Shown here piece by piece: positions 8,106-17,244 of a stretch of 64,000 nucleotides of DNA (positions are counted from its first letter, which is position 1; each line of letters begins with the position of its first letter). This stretch comes from Site-B1 sp963722665 (GTDB taxonomy: Bacteria > Bacteroidota > Bacteroidia > Flavobacteriales > Flavobacteriaceae), in the NCBI GenBank assembly GCA_963722665.1, contig CAVRNW010000039.1, positions 1 through 64,000 of the forward strand, read 5' to 3'. The translations under genes were made by a program, and so were the position numbers. Under the pieces are notes generated by a model. That model had not been told where the DNA came from and made no database searches. It worked only from the letters and a program-made list of their open reading frames with translations.

Positions 8106-8179
8106 TGACCGCGAAGGGATTCAAACCCCCAACCCTCAGAGCCGAAATCTGATGCGCTATTCAGTTGCGCCACGCGGCC
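8106..8179 (-). tRNA. tRNA-Arg (anticodon TCG)
   Basis: A 74-base cloverleaf on the minus strand. The acceptor arms are GGCCGCG and CGCGGTC with discriminator A; the D-arm contains GCGCAACTGAATAGCGC; the anticodon arm TCAGA-TTTCGGC-TCTGA places TCG (8143-8145 on the complement) at positions 34-36, reading CGN arginine codons; the T-arm is GGGGG-TTTGAAT-CCCTT. CCA is not encoded. It lies just downstream of the YqeY gene and is followed by a terminator. Confidence 0.95.
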
Positions 8180-8188
8180 AATTTATTA

Positions 8189-8638
8189 TTATGAAAGTTT
8201 TTGCCTTACAATAGTTGATATGGTCTTACCATCTGCCTGTCCGGCTAATTCCTTGCTAACGATTCCCATGACCTTTCCCATATCCTTCATGCCTTCTGCA
8301 CCAACTGATCCTATGGTCCTTACCACGACCTTCTCTATTTCTTCCTCACTCAGTGCTTCCGGTAAAAATTGACCTATTATCTCTGCTTCAGCAATTTCAG
8401 GAGACGCCAGATCCTTTCTGCCCTGTTCCAGATAAATAGCAGCACTGTCCTTGCGTTGTTTTACCTGTTTCTGAAGTAATTTTAACTCCTGCTCTTCAGT
8501 TAATTCGCCAGTTGCCCCACTTTCAGTCTGTGCCAGTAAGATTGCCGATTTTACGGCTCTTAATGCTGTTAAAGCCGTTTGGTCCTTAGCCTTCATAGCT
8601 GCCTTTAAAGCTGTCATAACCTTTTCCTGTAAGCTCAT
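8189..8638 (-). CDS. GatB/YqeY-domain protein
   Basis: 149 residues matching the stand-alone YqeY family, which resembles the C-terminal tRNA-binding tail domain of GatB amidotransferase subunits. Visible motifs are MSLQEKVMTALKAAMKAKDQ, ALRAVKSAILLAQTE, EQELKLLQKQVKQRKDSAAI, and the C-terminal GMKDMGKVMGIVSKELAG. The biochemical role is not firmly established; it may assist aminoacyl-tRNA metabolism. It is placed downstream of ftsZ on the same strand but behind a strong terminator, so probably has its own transcript. Confidence 0.9.
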   Translation of the reverse strand: MSLQEKVMTALKAAMKAKDQTALTALRAVKSAILLAQTESGATGELTEEQELKLLQKQVKQRKDSAAIYLEQGRKDLASPEIAEAEIIGQFLPEALSEEEIEKVVVRTIGSVGAEGMKDMGKVMGIVSKELAGQADGKTISTIVRQKLS

Positions 8639-8795
8639 TTTCTTTTGTTTAATTTATTTGCGAAGATATAAAAAAGTATGCAGTTGGAGGTATGCAGAAT
8701 TCAGTTAAAATTCATTAAAAAAGATGGATCTGTTAAAAGACTTTCGTATTCACTGCTGCAACCCCGCCCGGTTCAATGATACATGCATGAATAAG

Positions 8796-8829
8796 AAAAC
8801 CGAAAAGATCAGGGGGTCTTTTCGGTTTT
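8796..8829. terminator. Terminator of the dcw operon (after ftsZ)
   Basis: A 13-bp perfect stem AAAACCGAAAAGA/TCTTTTCGGTTTT with loop TCAGGGGG. A-run and T-run at the ends allow termination in both directions; on the minus strand it closes the division operon. The rest of the 279-base gap 8639-8917 shows nothing else. Confidence 0.88.
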
Positions 8830-8917
8830 AATAAATAATAGAACAATGGATCAATCTAAAATCATTTTCTAGTAAGATCCCGCATAACTGAGGGTTTACT
8901 ATAACCTACTGCTTTCA

Positions 8918-10891
8918 TTAATCTACATTATCATGCAGGAACGAATTATTACTTCGTAACTGGATCTCGTCGTTCTCATCCAGACTTACCGATGTCCGTG
9001 ATGAACTGTTATCTGATGAGTGCTGTGTATTGCTTAATTCTATTCCCTGGCGCTTATAGGCAGGTTCTCTTTCAATATCATCGATCTTTGCGGTATTGAA
9101 CTTGTAATTGAAATCCTTCATTTTTTTTCTGCGCTCTGCTGCCCTCTCCTTTAGAATTTCTGAAATTGGACTGTTTATAGGATCGATATCCTCTGAAGGT
9201 TCTTCTATTTCTATTTCCTTTTCAATAACCTTCTTTTCAAAGATCACTTCTTCCTCCATTTCCCCTTCAGAATTTGAGGATGCTCTCATTGGTTCGTTCA
9301 TTGAAGATTCCAGTTCGATATAACTATCCAGCGCGTAATGCGTTTCTCCTGAATCATTGGCTTCCGTTACCGGGATCAGTTCAATATAATCCTTGACCTT
9401 GATATCTTTTAACTTTTCGTCCAGATCAAATTTGATCATATCCTTTTCTTCAGTCTTCTTCTTCTTAACCTGGTTGATAGGCAGGTCAAAAGTAAGCGTT
9501 ATCTGCTCTTCTTCCGCCGGTTCTTCCACAACCATCTCTTCCTGCGATTCTTCTGTCATATTGGTAATGATGAAATCTGGATCGAGATCTTCAGTGGTCG
9601 TTTCCTCGATCAATACTTCCTGATATTCAACACTTATATTCTTTAATAACTGGGTAGTTGGAATCAGTTCCATTTCAACTTCAGCCGGAACTGATGGTTT
9701 TTCAACATTAGTTATTGTTTCTTCATTCAACTCCTCAAGGTCCAAAGTATGCCTTACCACTTCTTCTTCAGGTTTGTTAAGTTCTATATCTGGCATAATA
9801 ATGGCCGGTTCCCTGTCACCGGTGCTGAGATCCTGCTCCAGGTACTGGTCATCTTCCAAAGCATGCACGACCTTTTTAATTTCGGTATTGGAAATTTCGT
9901 TTTGTTGCTCAATATTGAATCCGGTAGCAATGATAGTCACTGAAATTGCTTCATCCAGACTGTCATCTTCTCCAACTCCCATGATTATATTGGCACCATG
10001 CCCAGCTTCATTTTGAATATGGTCATTGATCTCTCCTATCTCATCGATCGTAATTTCCTGAGTGCCTGAAACGATTAGCAGCAATACATTTTTGGCACCT
10101 GTTATTTTATTATCGTTCAACAGCGGAGAATCCAAAGCTTTAAGAATAGCCTCATGAGCCCTGTTCTGTCCGGTGGCTTCAGCAGAACCCATAATTGCGG
10201 TCCCGCTATTGCTTAATACGGTCTTGGCGTCACGCAGGTCAATATTTTGAGTATAATGGTGTGTAATGACTTCGGCTATACCACGAGCAGCGGTAGAGAG
10301 CACTTCATCAGCCTTTGAGAAGCCGGCCTTGAACCCAAGGTTACCATAGACTTCCCTTAATTTGTTATTGTTTATTACTATCAATGAATCTACGACATTG
10401 CGCAGCTTCTCGATTCCTTTTTGCGCCTGATCGTTACGTAACTTACCTTCAAACTGGAAAGGCATGGTCACAATACCAACAGTCAATATATCCACTTCCT
10501 TGGCCATTTGCGCAATGATAGGGGCTGCTCCTGTTCCGGTGCCGCCACCCATGCCTGCTGTAATGAACAACATTTTTGTGTTGGTCTCCAACATATTCTT
10601 AAGTTCTTCATAACTTTCTACGGCGGCCTGCTCACCTATATTTGGGTTTGCTCCGGCTCCGAGCCCTTCGGTCAGGTTCAGTCCTAACTGTATCTTATTT
10701 GGCACGCCACTGTTTTCCAGTGCCTGTGCATCGGTATTACAGATCACAAAATCAACACCTTTGATCCCTTGTTGAAACATGTGATTTATTGCATTGCTTC
10801 CTCCGCCTCCGACTCCTATCACCTTAATGACATTGGACTGGTTCTTTGGCAAATCGAATGCGATATTTGAGAATTCTTTGTTGCTGCTCAT
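8918..10891 (-). CDS. ftsZ: Cell division GTPase FtsZ, long-tailed
   Basis: Tubulin homologue forming the Z ring. The GTPase domain spans about residues 15-320: VIGVGGGGSNAINHM, the tubulin signature GMGGGTGTGAAPIIAQ, and FSKADEVLSTAARGIAEVI. A tail of more than 330 residues follows, rich in Glu, Asp, Val and Ile (for example VEEPAEEEQITLTFDLP), roughly twice the usual bacterial length but common in Flavobacteriia. It ends in a conserved terminal peptide, IQLRSNNSFLHDNVD, the presumed binding site for FtsA and other tethers. Last gene of the dcw operon, 57 bases after ftsA. Confidence 0.98.
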   Translation of the reverse strand: MSSNKEFSNIAFDLPKNQSNVIKVIGVGGGGSNAINHMFQQGIKGVDFVICNTDAQALENSGVPNKIQLGLNLTEGLGAGANPNIGEQAAVESYEELKNMLETNTKMLFITAGMGGGTGTGAAPIIAQMAKEVDILTVGIVTMPFQFEGKLRNDQAQKGIEKLRNVVDSLIVINNNKLREVYGNLGFKAGFSKADEVLSTAARGIAEVITHHYTQNIDLRDAKTVLSNSGTAIMGSAEATGQNRAHEAILKALDSPLLNDNKITGAKNVLLLIVSGTQEITIDEIGEINDHIQNEAGHGANIIMGVGEDDSLDEAISVTIIATGFNIEQQNEISNTEIKKVVHALEDDQYLEQDLSTGDREPAIIMPDIELNKPEEEVVRHTLDLEELNEETITNVEKPSVPAEVEMELIPTTQLLKNISVEYQEVLIEETTTEDLDPDFIITNMTEESQEEMVVEEPAEEEQITLTFDLPINQVKKKKTEEKDMIKFDLDEKLKDIKVKDYIELIPVTEANDSGETHYALDSYIELESSMNEPMRASSNSEGEMEEEVIFEKKVIEKEIEIEEPSEDIDPINSPISEILKERAAERRKKMKDFNYKFNTAKIDDIEREPAYKRQGIELSNTQHSSDNSSSRTSVSLDENDEIQLRSNNSFLHDNVD

Positions 10892-10948
10892 AAATGCTAT
10901 ATTGGGTTAATTAATTATATTTTTAAAATTCTGTTTTTAATTTAAATC

Positions 10949-12259
10949 TCACTCTGCATTATCTAAAAAGTCCTTGACACGCTCGGTCAACATGTCTAAA
11001 AAAGTTCGTCTTTCTTTTCTGGGTTCCTCAGGACTTGTTTCTGTTATATCCTCATCATCATCTTCTGCTTCCTCAATGGCGATCTCTGCTTTTCTGCGCT
11101 CATGACGTTTGACACCGTCCATGACCAATCCCACTGCAGTCGCGAATAAGGGGCTTGTTACTTCATCATCACTGTTTCCTGCCAAATGCTCATTAGGATA
11201 GCCTATCCTGGTATCCATTCCGGTTATATATTCTACCAGCTGCTTTAAATGCTTAAGCTGTGCACCTCCTCCGGTCAATACGATACCGGCAATCAATTTC
11301 TTTTTTTGCTCTTCGTGTCCGTAATTCTTGATCTCGACATATACCTGTTCAATGATCTCCACCACTCGTGCATGGATGATCTTGGACAGATTCTTTAGTG
11401 TGATCTCCTTAGGTTCACGTCCTCTAAGTCCCGGAATAGAGACAATTTCATTGTCCTTATTCTCCCCGGGCCAGGCGGAGCCAAATTTGATCTTTAATAA
11501 TTCTGCCTGCTTTTCTATGATTGAACAGCCTTCCTTGATGTCTTCAGTAATGACGTTTCCACCGAATGGAATTACGGCCGTATGACGGATGATCCCATCT
11601 TTAAACACTGCAAGATCTGTTGTTCCGCCACCTATATCAATAAGGGCAACTCCCGCTTCTTTTTCCTCCTGGCTCAATACAGCATTGGCAGATGCCAAAG
11701 GCTCCAGAGTTATTCCTTCAAGCTGCAATCCTGCACTTTTTATGCATCGCCCTATATTACGAATGGACGAGACCTGACCTACGACCACATGAAAATTAGC
11801 TTCCAGTCGGCCGCCATACATGCCTATAGGTTCCTTTATTTCACCCTGACCATCTACTTTGAATTCCTGTGGCAGCACATGGATTATCTCTTCACCGGGA
11901 AGCATGACCAGTTTATGAACCTGATTGATCAATCTTTCTATATCCTCCTCATCGATCACAACCTCTGAATTTGCTCTGGTTATGTAGTCACTGTGCTGCA
12001 AACTGCGGATATGCTGACCTGCAATACCGACGGTGACTTCTTCTATTTTAGTTCCGGCCGCTGCTTCTGCTTCCTGGACGGCCTGCTGAATGGACTGGAT
12101 GGTTTGCGTAATGTTGTTGACAACACCACGATGTACTCCGAGACTTTTTGATTTGCCAATACCCAGGATCTCTAATTTGCCATATTCATTCTTGCTTCCA
12201 ATCATGGCCGCAATCTTGGTGGTCCCTATGTCTAATCCTGCCGCGATATTATTTTCCAT
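10949..12259 (-). CDS. ftsA: Cell division protein FtsA
   Basis: Actin-like ATPase that tethers FtsZ to the membrane and links to the septal synthase. 436 residues: phosphate-1 loop AAGLDIGTTKIAAMIG at the start, SHS2 (1C) domain with EEVTVGIAGQHIRSLQH, phosphate-2 ALIDIGGGTTDLAVFKDG, and adenosine motif GIVLTGGGAQLKHL. An acidic linker (EEAEDDDEDITE) leads to a C-terminal amphipathic helix RTFLDMLTERVKDFLDNAE, the membrane-targeting sequence. It starts three bases after ftsQ. Confidence 0.98.
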   Translation of the reverse strand: MENNIAAGLDIGTTKIAAMIGSKNEYGKLEILGIGKSKSLGVHRGVVNNITQTIQSIQQAVQEAEAAAGTKIEEVTVGIAGQHIRSLQHSDYITRANSEVVIDEEDIERLINQVHKLVMLPGEEIIHVLPQEFKVDGQGEIKEPIGMYGGRLEANFHVVVGQVSSIRNIGRCIKSAGLQLEGITLEPLASANAVLSQEEKEAGVALIDIGGGTTDLAVFKDGIIRHTAVIPFGGNVITEDIKEGCSIIEKQAELLKIKFGSAWPGENKDNEIVSIPGLRGREPKEITLKNLSKIIHARVVEIIEQVYVEIKNYGHEEQKKKLIAGIVLTGGGAQLKHLKQLVEYITGMDTRIGYPNEHLAGNSDDEVTSPLFATAVGLVMDGVKRHERRKAEIAIEEAEDDDEDITETSPEEPRKERRTFLDMLTERVKDFLDNAE

Positions 12260-12262
12260 AGT

Positions 12263-12982
12263 TTACTTTTTGGTACATACAACCTGATTATCAAATTGTA
12301 AATTAACGATGCTATAACTGTTCAATGTTCTGTCCTTTAATGCTTTTTGATAGAAGGCCTTGAGATTGCCAATTTTCTTATCTAAATTGTTAACTTCTCC
12401 CAGGTTCACTTCAAAATTATATTGCCTGAGCTTCAAGGAAATGGTCCTGTCTTTATTTTGATGGATTTCTACAACATGCTTACTTAAAACATCGTCATCA
12501 TATACTTTTTTAGCTACTTTGAAAACAGTTTTTAGCTTGTTTTTTTCTATTTGACCAGTCACCAGAGGTACACGTGCCGAATAATTGGACGACAACGGCA
12601 TATAGGAACCGCTTTCATCTATATAATAAGATGCATTTGTACTCACTCTTGCAATTGGATTTTTTTGTTTAATTTTTGCTGTAAGTCCCCCATTTACAGA
12701 CATATACACTTCAGCATTTTTGATCATCGGATTTTCATTCAGGGCATTTTCTAATTCATTCAAATCTAAAATATCTTTGGGCACTCCCGTAAGTTTCTTA
12801 TTTTTTTGTATTAACAATTTACTAACATTCTCTTCTGTCAGGAATGGATATTTATAATCTACAAATTCGATGTTCACCGATTCCACTTTTCTATTTGAAT
12901 TCCTGCCTGATGTAAACGCATAAAGGAGCACCACTATAAATAGCAGCAGGATCATTTTCAATATATTCCAGTTAACTCGCAA
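12263..12982 (-). CDS. ftsQ: Cell division protein FtsQ/DivIB
   Basis: 239-residue bitopic divisome protein: short cytoplasmic start MRVNWN, a membrane helix ILKMILLLFIVVLLYAF at about residues 8-24, then a periplasmic region with a POTRA-like segment (VEFVDYKYPFLTEENVSKLL-type, NPMIKNAEVYMSVNGGLTAK) and the beta domain (YYIDESGSYMPLSSNYSARV, VTGQIEKNKLK). It overlaps the 3' end of murC by 11 bases. Sequence conservation is low in this family, and position between murC and ftsA supports the call. Confidence 0.93.
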   Translation of the reverse strand: MRVNWNILKMILLLFIVVLLYAFTSGRNSNRKVESVNIEFVDYKYPFLTEENVSKLLIQKNKKLTGVPKDILDLNELENALNENPMIKNAEVYMSVNGGLTAKIKQKNPIARVSTNASYYIDESGSYMPLSSNYSARVPLVTGQIEKNKLKTVFKVAKKVYDDDVLSKHVVEIHQNKDRTISLKLRQYNFEVNLGEVNNLDKKIGNLKAFYQKALKDRTLNSYSIVNLQFDNQVVCTKK

Positions 12983-14369
12983 GGCTCAAATTATGTTTTA
13001 TTAATTTCACTTCTTCTCCAATATCTCCGGCACCTATTGTAAGTACTACTGTGGCCTTACTTTTTTCGATCTCGGCAGATATGTCTTTTTTTGCAATTAG
13101 TTTTTTATTGGGATTCTTTATTTTATCCAATAACCAACCGGAATTGATCCCTTCAACAGGAAGCTCTCTTGCCGGATAAATATCTAACAAGAGCAATTCA
13201 TCGAACTGTGACAGACTTTTTGCGAAATCATCTGCAAAATCCCTGGTTCTGCTAAATAAATGAGGTTGAAAAATCGCCAATGTTCTTTTATTCGGGTACA
13301 TTTCCTTAATGGCATCATAAACGGCATTGATCTCCTGTGGATGATGGGCATAATCATCAATAAGGATCAGGTTCTCTGTTTTGATCTGGTAGCTAAAACG
13401 GCGTTTAACACCTTTGTAAGATGCTAAAGCCTTGGCGAGCTGATCAGAGGGACATCCATACTCCACAGCCATCGCCAAAGCTATTAATGCATTCGACAAA
13501 TTATGTCTACCAGGCAGGTTAAATTGTATATTTTTAAGCATTGTCTTTGGTGTAACTACATCAAAAACATAAGCTCCGTTCTCTATTTTAATATTTTCTA
13601 TCGTATAATCGCTGTCATCTTCAATTCCGTATGTTATCCCATCAAGCGGCAGGCCATTTCTCACAAAGAGTTTGCCATTTGGTTTTACTTTTTGGGAGAA
13701 CTGGATAAATGATCTTTTTAAGGCTTCGGCATCTCCGTAAATATCCAGATGATCGGCATCCATAGAAGTAATGCAGGCCATATCCGGTGACAGTGTTAAG
13801 AACGACCGATCGAATTCGTCGGCTTCCACCACGGTCACCTCATTACCCTTTAAAATTAAATTTGAATTATAATTTTCGGCTATACCGCCTAAAAATGCCG
13901 TCACTTTCACATCACATTCAAATAACAGATGCCCCAGAATACTCGTTGTAGTTGTCTTTCCATGGGTTCCTGCAATGGCCAGGCAAAATGTATTTTTGGT
14001 GATAATTCCAAGAACTTCTGAACGTTTTAAGACCTCAAATCCGTTATTTTTAAAATACACCAATTCCATATTGTCCTTTGGTATGGCCGGTGTGTAAACT
14101 ATCAATGAACTTTCCGGATTTAAAAATCTGGAAGGAATGTTTGCAACAGTATCTTCAAAATGGATCTCCATGCCTAATTTTTCCAGGCTGTCTGTGATCT
14201 CGGTTTTGGTCTTATCGTAACCCGCAACATATTTCTTATCAGCATGGAAATATCTGGCCAAAGCACTCATTCCAATACCTCCGATGCCGATGAAATAGAT
14301 GTTATCCCATCCCAAACCCTTCCCAAGAGGAAGGACTTTGTTGACATTATGTTGCTTATTATTGCTCAT
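12972..14369 (-). CDS. murC: UDP-N-acetylmuramate-L-alanine ligase
   Basis: Adds L-Ala to UDP-MurNAc, the first Mur ligase step, in the cytosol. 465 residues: N-terminal Rossmann domain YFIGIGGIGMSALARYF, central ATPase with P-loop AIAGTHGKTTTTSILGHL, and C-terminal domain with DDYAHHPQEI and FQPHLFSRTRDFADDF. The start MSNNKQHNVNKVLPLGKGLG carries a short basic extension before the domain. Downstream of murG, separated by 37 bases with one TTCCC-type hairpin element. Confidence 0.97.
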   Translation of the reverse strand: MSNNKQHNVNKVLPLGKGLGWDNIYFIGIGGIGMSALARYFHADKKYVAGYDKTKTEITDSLEKLGMEIHFEDTVANIPSRFLNPESSLIVYTPAIPKDNMELVYFKNNGFEVLKRSEVLGIITKNTFCLAIAGTHGKTTTTSILGHLLFECDVKVTAFLGGIAENYNSNLILKGNEVTVVEADEFDRSFLTLSPDMACITSMDADHLDIYGDAEALKRSFIQFSQKVKPNGKLFVRNGLPLDGITYGIEDDSDYTIENIKIENGAYVFDVVTPKTMLKNIQFNLPGRHNLSNALIALAMAVEYGCPSDQLAKALASYKGVKRRFSYQIKTENLILIDDYAHHPQEINAVYDAIKEMYPNKRTLAIFQPHLFSRTRDFADDFAKSLSQFDELLLLDIYPARELPVEGINSGWLLDKIKNPNKKLIAKKDISAEIEKSKATVVLTIGAGDIGEEVKLIKHNLSLAS

Positions 14370-14384
14370 TCTTTTATTTGCATT

Positions 14385-14420
14385 CTCACTCTTCCCTTAG
14401 GGAAGATTAAGATGGGATTA
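14385..14420. repeat. TTCCC-hairpin element at the murG stop
   Basis: CTTCCCTTAGGGAAG palindrome (14391-14405) followed by ATTAAGATGGGATTA. The element overlaps the last codons and stop of murG. The same arrangement recurs at the stops of murD and rsmH. Confidence 0.8.
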
Positions 14421-15516
14421 ATAGTTTCTCTACTTCGTCTGCGATCTGTTTTGTTGCATTTACCAATGCCAGTTGCTTAATATTATCTCCTAATAACTTC
14501 TGTTTTTCCTTTGATTTGATCAACTGCGTGAATTTGTTTTCAAAATCTACTTCCAAATCGGCTTCCCTTATTAAAATAGCGGCCTCCTTATCGGTAATTG
14601 ATAAAGCATTCTTAGTTTGGTGGTCTTCCGCTACATTTGGCGAGGGAATAAATATGACCGGCTTGCCTACAATGCACAATTCTGATACCGAACTTGCTCC
14701 TGCTCTGGAAACAATAAAATCGGCTACCGAATAGGCCAGATCCATTCTGTTCAAATAAGCATGGAGTTTCATATGTTTATTATGTCCGTCAATTTTATAT
14801 TCTTCATAATACAATTTGCCGCATTGCCAGATGACCTGAATATTATTGGTATGGAAATAATCGATCTCCTTTTTGACCAATTGATTAATACGTTTTGAGC
14901 CTAAACTGCCTCCAATGACCAATAGGGTCTGTTTGCCTTTTTGCAAATCGAAATATTTCATTCCTTCCTCGACCTTGTTCTCTATATCCAACAGGTCCTG
15001 ACGTACAGGATTCCCGGTTTTAACAATCTTTTCGGCGGGAAAGAACCGATCCAGATCATCATAGGCGACACATATTTTATTGACCTTTTTAGACAGTAAT
15101 TTGTTGGTAATTCCCGGAAAGGAATTTTGTTCCTGAATTAAACTTGGGATTCCCATAGAGGCTGCCGTCTGCAATAATGGTCCGCTTGCAAATCCACCCG
15201 TACCTATGCAAACATCAGGTTTGAATTCTTTAATGATCTTTTTCGCATTCCATAAACTGCTAATCAGTTTAAAAGGGAACATCAGGTTCTTAAGTGTCAG
15301 TTTTCTTTGAATGCCTGAAATCCACAATCCCATGATCTTGTAACCCGCCTGCGGTACTTTTTCCATTTCCATTCTATCCTTAGCACCCACAAATAAGAAA
15401 TCAGCTTGAGGATGTCTGGCCCTTAATTCATCTGCAATGGCAATTGCAGGATAGATATGCCCACCTGTTCCTCCTCCAGATAATATGATCTTATATTTTT
15501 TAGATTTTTGATTCAC
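14407..15516 (-). CDS. murG: UDP-GlcNAc:lipid I GlcNAc transferase MurG
   Basis: Converts lipid I to lipid II on the inner membrane face. 369 residues: N-terminal IILSGGGTGGHIYPAIAIAD (donor and phosphate loop), VGAKDRMEMEKVPQAGYKI, GTGGFASGPLLQTA, QEQNSFPGITNKLLS; C-terminal VIGGSLGSKRINQLV, DFIVSRAGASSVSELCIVGK and FIPSPNVAEDHQTKNA. The start is a GTG, and its first codons (VNQKSKK) fall in the heptamer repeat tract that separates murG from the four-helix-bundle gene, so the native N-terminus may have been replaced. Confidence 0.97.
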   Translation of the reverse strand: MNQKSKKYKIILSGGGTGGHIYPAIAIADELRARHPQADFLFVGAKDRMEMEKVPQAGYKIMGLWISGIQRKLTLKNLMFPFKLISSLWNAKKIIKEFKPDVCIGTGGFASGPLLQTAASMGIPSLIQEQNSFPGITNKLLSKKVNKICVAYDDLDRFFPAEKIVKTGNPVRQDLLDIENKVEEGMKYFDLQKGKQTLLVIGGSLGSKRINQLVKKEIDYFHTNNIQVIWQCGKLYYEEYKIDGHNKHMKLHAYLNRMDLAYSVADFIVSRAGASSVSELCIVGKPVIFIPSPNVAEDHQTKNALSITDKEAAILIREADLEVDFENKFTQLIKSKEKQKLLGDNIKQLALVNATKQIADEVEKLLIPS

Positions 15517-15582
15517 CCTTTTTGATTCACGATTACGACTTACGATTTACGATTTTTGATTTACGATTTCTCATTGTTTTAA
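15517..15582. repeat. TTTACGA heptamer tract, murG side
   Basis: Units CTTACGA, TTTACGA, TTTTTGA, TTTACGA and TTTCTCA, preceded by GATTCACGATTACGA, run between murG and the four-helix-bundle gene. The tract encodes that protein's C-terminal residues (about RNRKSKIVNRKS) and reaches to the murG start. Confidence 0.8.
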
Positions 15583-15907
15583 TAGATGCAACTACTATTG
15601 ACAGCAGTTCATTTGCTTCTGCATGTAACCTTTTTATTTCTTCATGTTCTTTTTTACTAACTTCCAAAAGCAATTCCAAGAAATACATACTTTCATCAGC
15701 TTCTTCCTCTACAATTTTTAATTTATTTATAAAATCAGCATCTGATTTTGCCCTACAAGCAGCTCTGTAATTTGCTCCAACAGAGCTTGAACATCTTATC
15801 AATTGATTACAAAAAGCATTATATTCACGAGAAACCGGAAACTTTTTACAGAGACTCCAGCAATCAATTGCAAATTTTTTAGTTCTATTTTTTAATACTT
15901 CCTTCAT
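15533..15907 (-). CDS. Four-helix-bundle protein, second subfamily, intact
   Basis: 124 residues of the same fold class as the rfb-locus copy but a different subfamily: NRTKKFAIDCWSLCKKFP, EYNAFCNQLIRCSSSVGANY, RAACRAKSDADFINKLKIVE and EADESMYFLELLLEVSKKEH, then ELLSIVVASIKTMR. It lies inside the dcw operon between ftsW and murG, sense orientation, 35 bases after ftsW. The C-terminus is encoded by flanking heptamers. Nothing in cell-wall synthesis calls for it; it is most simply read as an inserted cassette. A truncated sister lies between mraY and murD. Confidence 0.87.
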   Translation of the reverse strand: MKEVLKNRTKKFAIDCWSLCKKFPVSREYNAFCNQLIRCSSSVGANYRAACRAKSDADFINKLKIVEEEADESMYFLELLLEVSKKEHEEIKRLHAEANELLSIVVASIKTMRNRKSKIVNRKS

Positions 15908-15942
15908 TAAATCTTAATTCTAAAATCGTATCTCGTAAATAA
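15908..15942. repeat. Degenerate repeat flank, ftsW side of the cassette
   Basis: Short AT-rich spacer with TCGTATCTCGTAAAT, weakly resembling CGTAAAT heptamers, between the ftsW stop and the four-helix-bundle start. Confidence 0.4.
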
Positions 15943-17152
15943 TCAAATTGTTTCACTTAAGATCTTTAACGGATTATCTTCTAAATTTTCCTTTTCTATA
16001 ATTTCCTGTCTTTTTGCACTCACACTTAAAATAATTCCCAAGGCCAGGCAAGTCATCCAAATGGATGTCCCACCGCTACTTATCAATGGCAGGGTTTGGC
16101 CGGTTACAGGAAACAGCTCTACTGCTACCGCCATATTTATCAATGCCTGAAAGACAATTGGGATACCCACACCTATTACTACTAATTTTCCGAAAAACGA
16201 ATCTGCCTTCTGTGCAACGATCACAATTCGAAATAGCAACATTAAGTACAAACTCATCAGGAAAAGCCCGCCTAACAATCCGTATTCTTCTATGATAATT
16301 GCATATATGAAATCTGATGAGGATTGAGGTAAAAAATTCTTTTGAATACTCTTTCCGGGACCTACTCCTTTTATGCCACCCGTGGCTATGGCTATTTTTG
16401 CTTTTTCTATCTGATAATCCTGCTCTGTATCTTCACCATTCGTGAAATTTTCAATCCGATTCATCCATGTATCGATCCTGTTGGGCATGGCATCCGGAAA
16501 TGCTTTTGCCACCAGAACAAATAATGTTAGTGCGACCAATCCGGCCCCAATCAAAGCTCCTAAATATTTTAGAGGATAACCACCTAAAAATGAAATCATT
16601 ATGATCATTGCGAAAATTATTGCCGCTGTTGAAAAATTTGCCGGAAGGATCAGTATCAGAATTATAAATACCGGCAGCCACAAAGGCAAAATGGTTTCTT
16701 TAAAGGAAACTTTCCTGTCCTTTATCTTGGAAAGATATCTGGCAACATATACCATCAAGTACAACAGAAGCCAGAGTTGATGTCTGGAATGACATACCCA
16801 CAAAAGGAATCTGGATCCATCTGCTGGCATTAGCTCCTTCAACGGTAGTTCCTTGCAGCATAGTTACCACTAATAGCACCAGAACAATGGGGATCATGAT
16901 CATGGATAAACCCCTGAAATATCTGTATGGAATTTTATGTACACCATACATAATGGCAAACCCAAGGAACAAATGCATAAAATGTTTTATAAAGAAGCTA
17001 AAGGTGTTCCCGTCACCACTTACATAAGCCAAATTACTTGCGGCACTGTAAACAGGCAGAAATGAGAAAATAGCGAGTAAAGCAGCGATAGCCCATATTA
17101 ACCGATCTCCTTTTATGTTGTTAATTAATTGCCTCCATTGTCCTTCAGACAT
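15943..17152 (-). CDS. ftsW: Lipid II polymerase FtsW (SEDS family; one frameshift)
   Basis: Septal peptidoglycan glycosyltransferase, about ten membrane helices. The first part (from MSEGQWRQLINNIKGDRLIW) runs to NASRWIQIPFVGMSFQTSTL and ASVVL; one extra base near 16757 shifts the rest into the next frame at LMVYVARYLSKIKDRKVSF. The C-terminal SEDS block is intact: KFANGxxx-type region IENFTNGEDTEQDYQIEKAK, GGIKGVGPGKSIQKNFLPQS, DFIYAIIIEEYGLLGG, and INMAVAVELFPVTGQTLPLI with SSGGTS. Restored length is 402 residues, normal. The start codon directly abuts a TTTCCCC/GGGGAAA palindrome. Frameshift is taken as an error because the gene is essential. Confidence 0.93.
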
Positions 17153-17244
17153 TTCCCCAAAGGGGAAAGTATTTATGTTTTTAATAAATATTTAGTTCTC
17201 ATCTGTATCTAATCCCTTTGGGAAGATTACAGATTGGGATTATA
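17151..17244. repeat. Pair of TTCCC-hairpin elements between murD and ftsW
   Basis: TTTCCCCAAAGGGGAAA (17152-17168) ends on the ftsW start codon, and AATCCCTTTGGGAAGATTACAG-like sequence with GGGATTATAA (17211-17244) overlaps the murD stop. The gap thus has one element at the stop of the upstream gene and one at the start of the downstream gene, as between rsmH and ftsL. Confidence 0.8.

Noticed and set aside
7966..8214. Open frame of 82 codons over the tRNA and repeat patch
   Set aside because: It overlaps the antisense of tRNA-Arg and the YqeY end, with no domain or plausible start.
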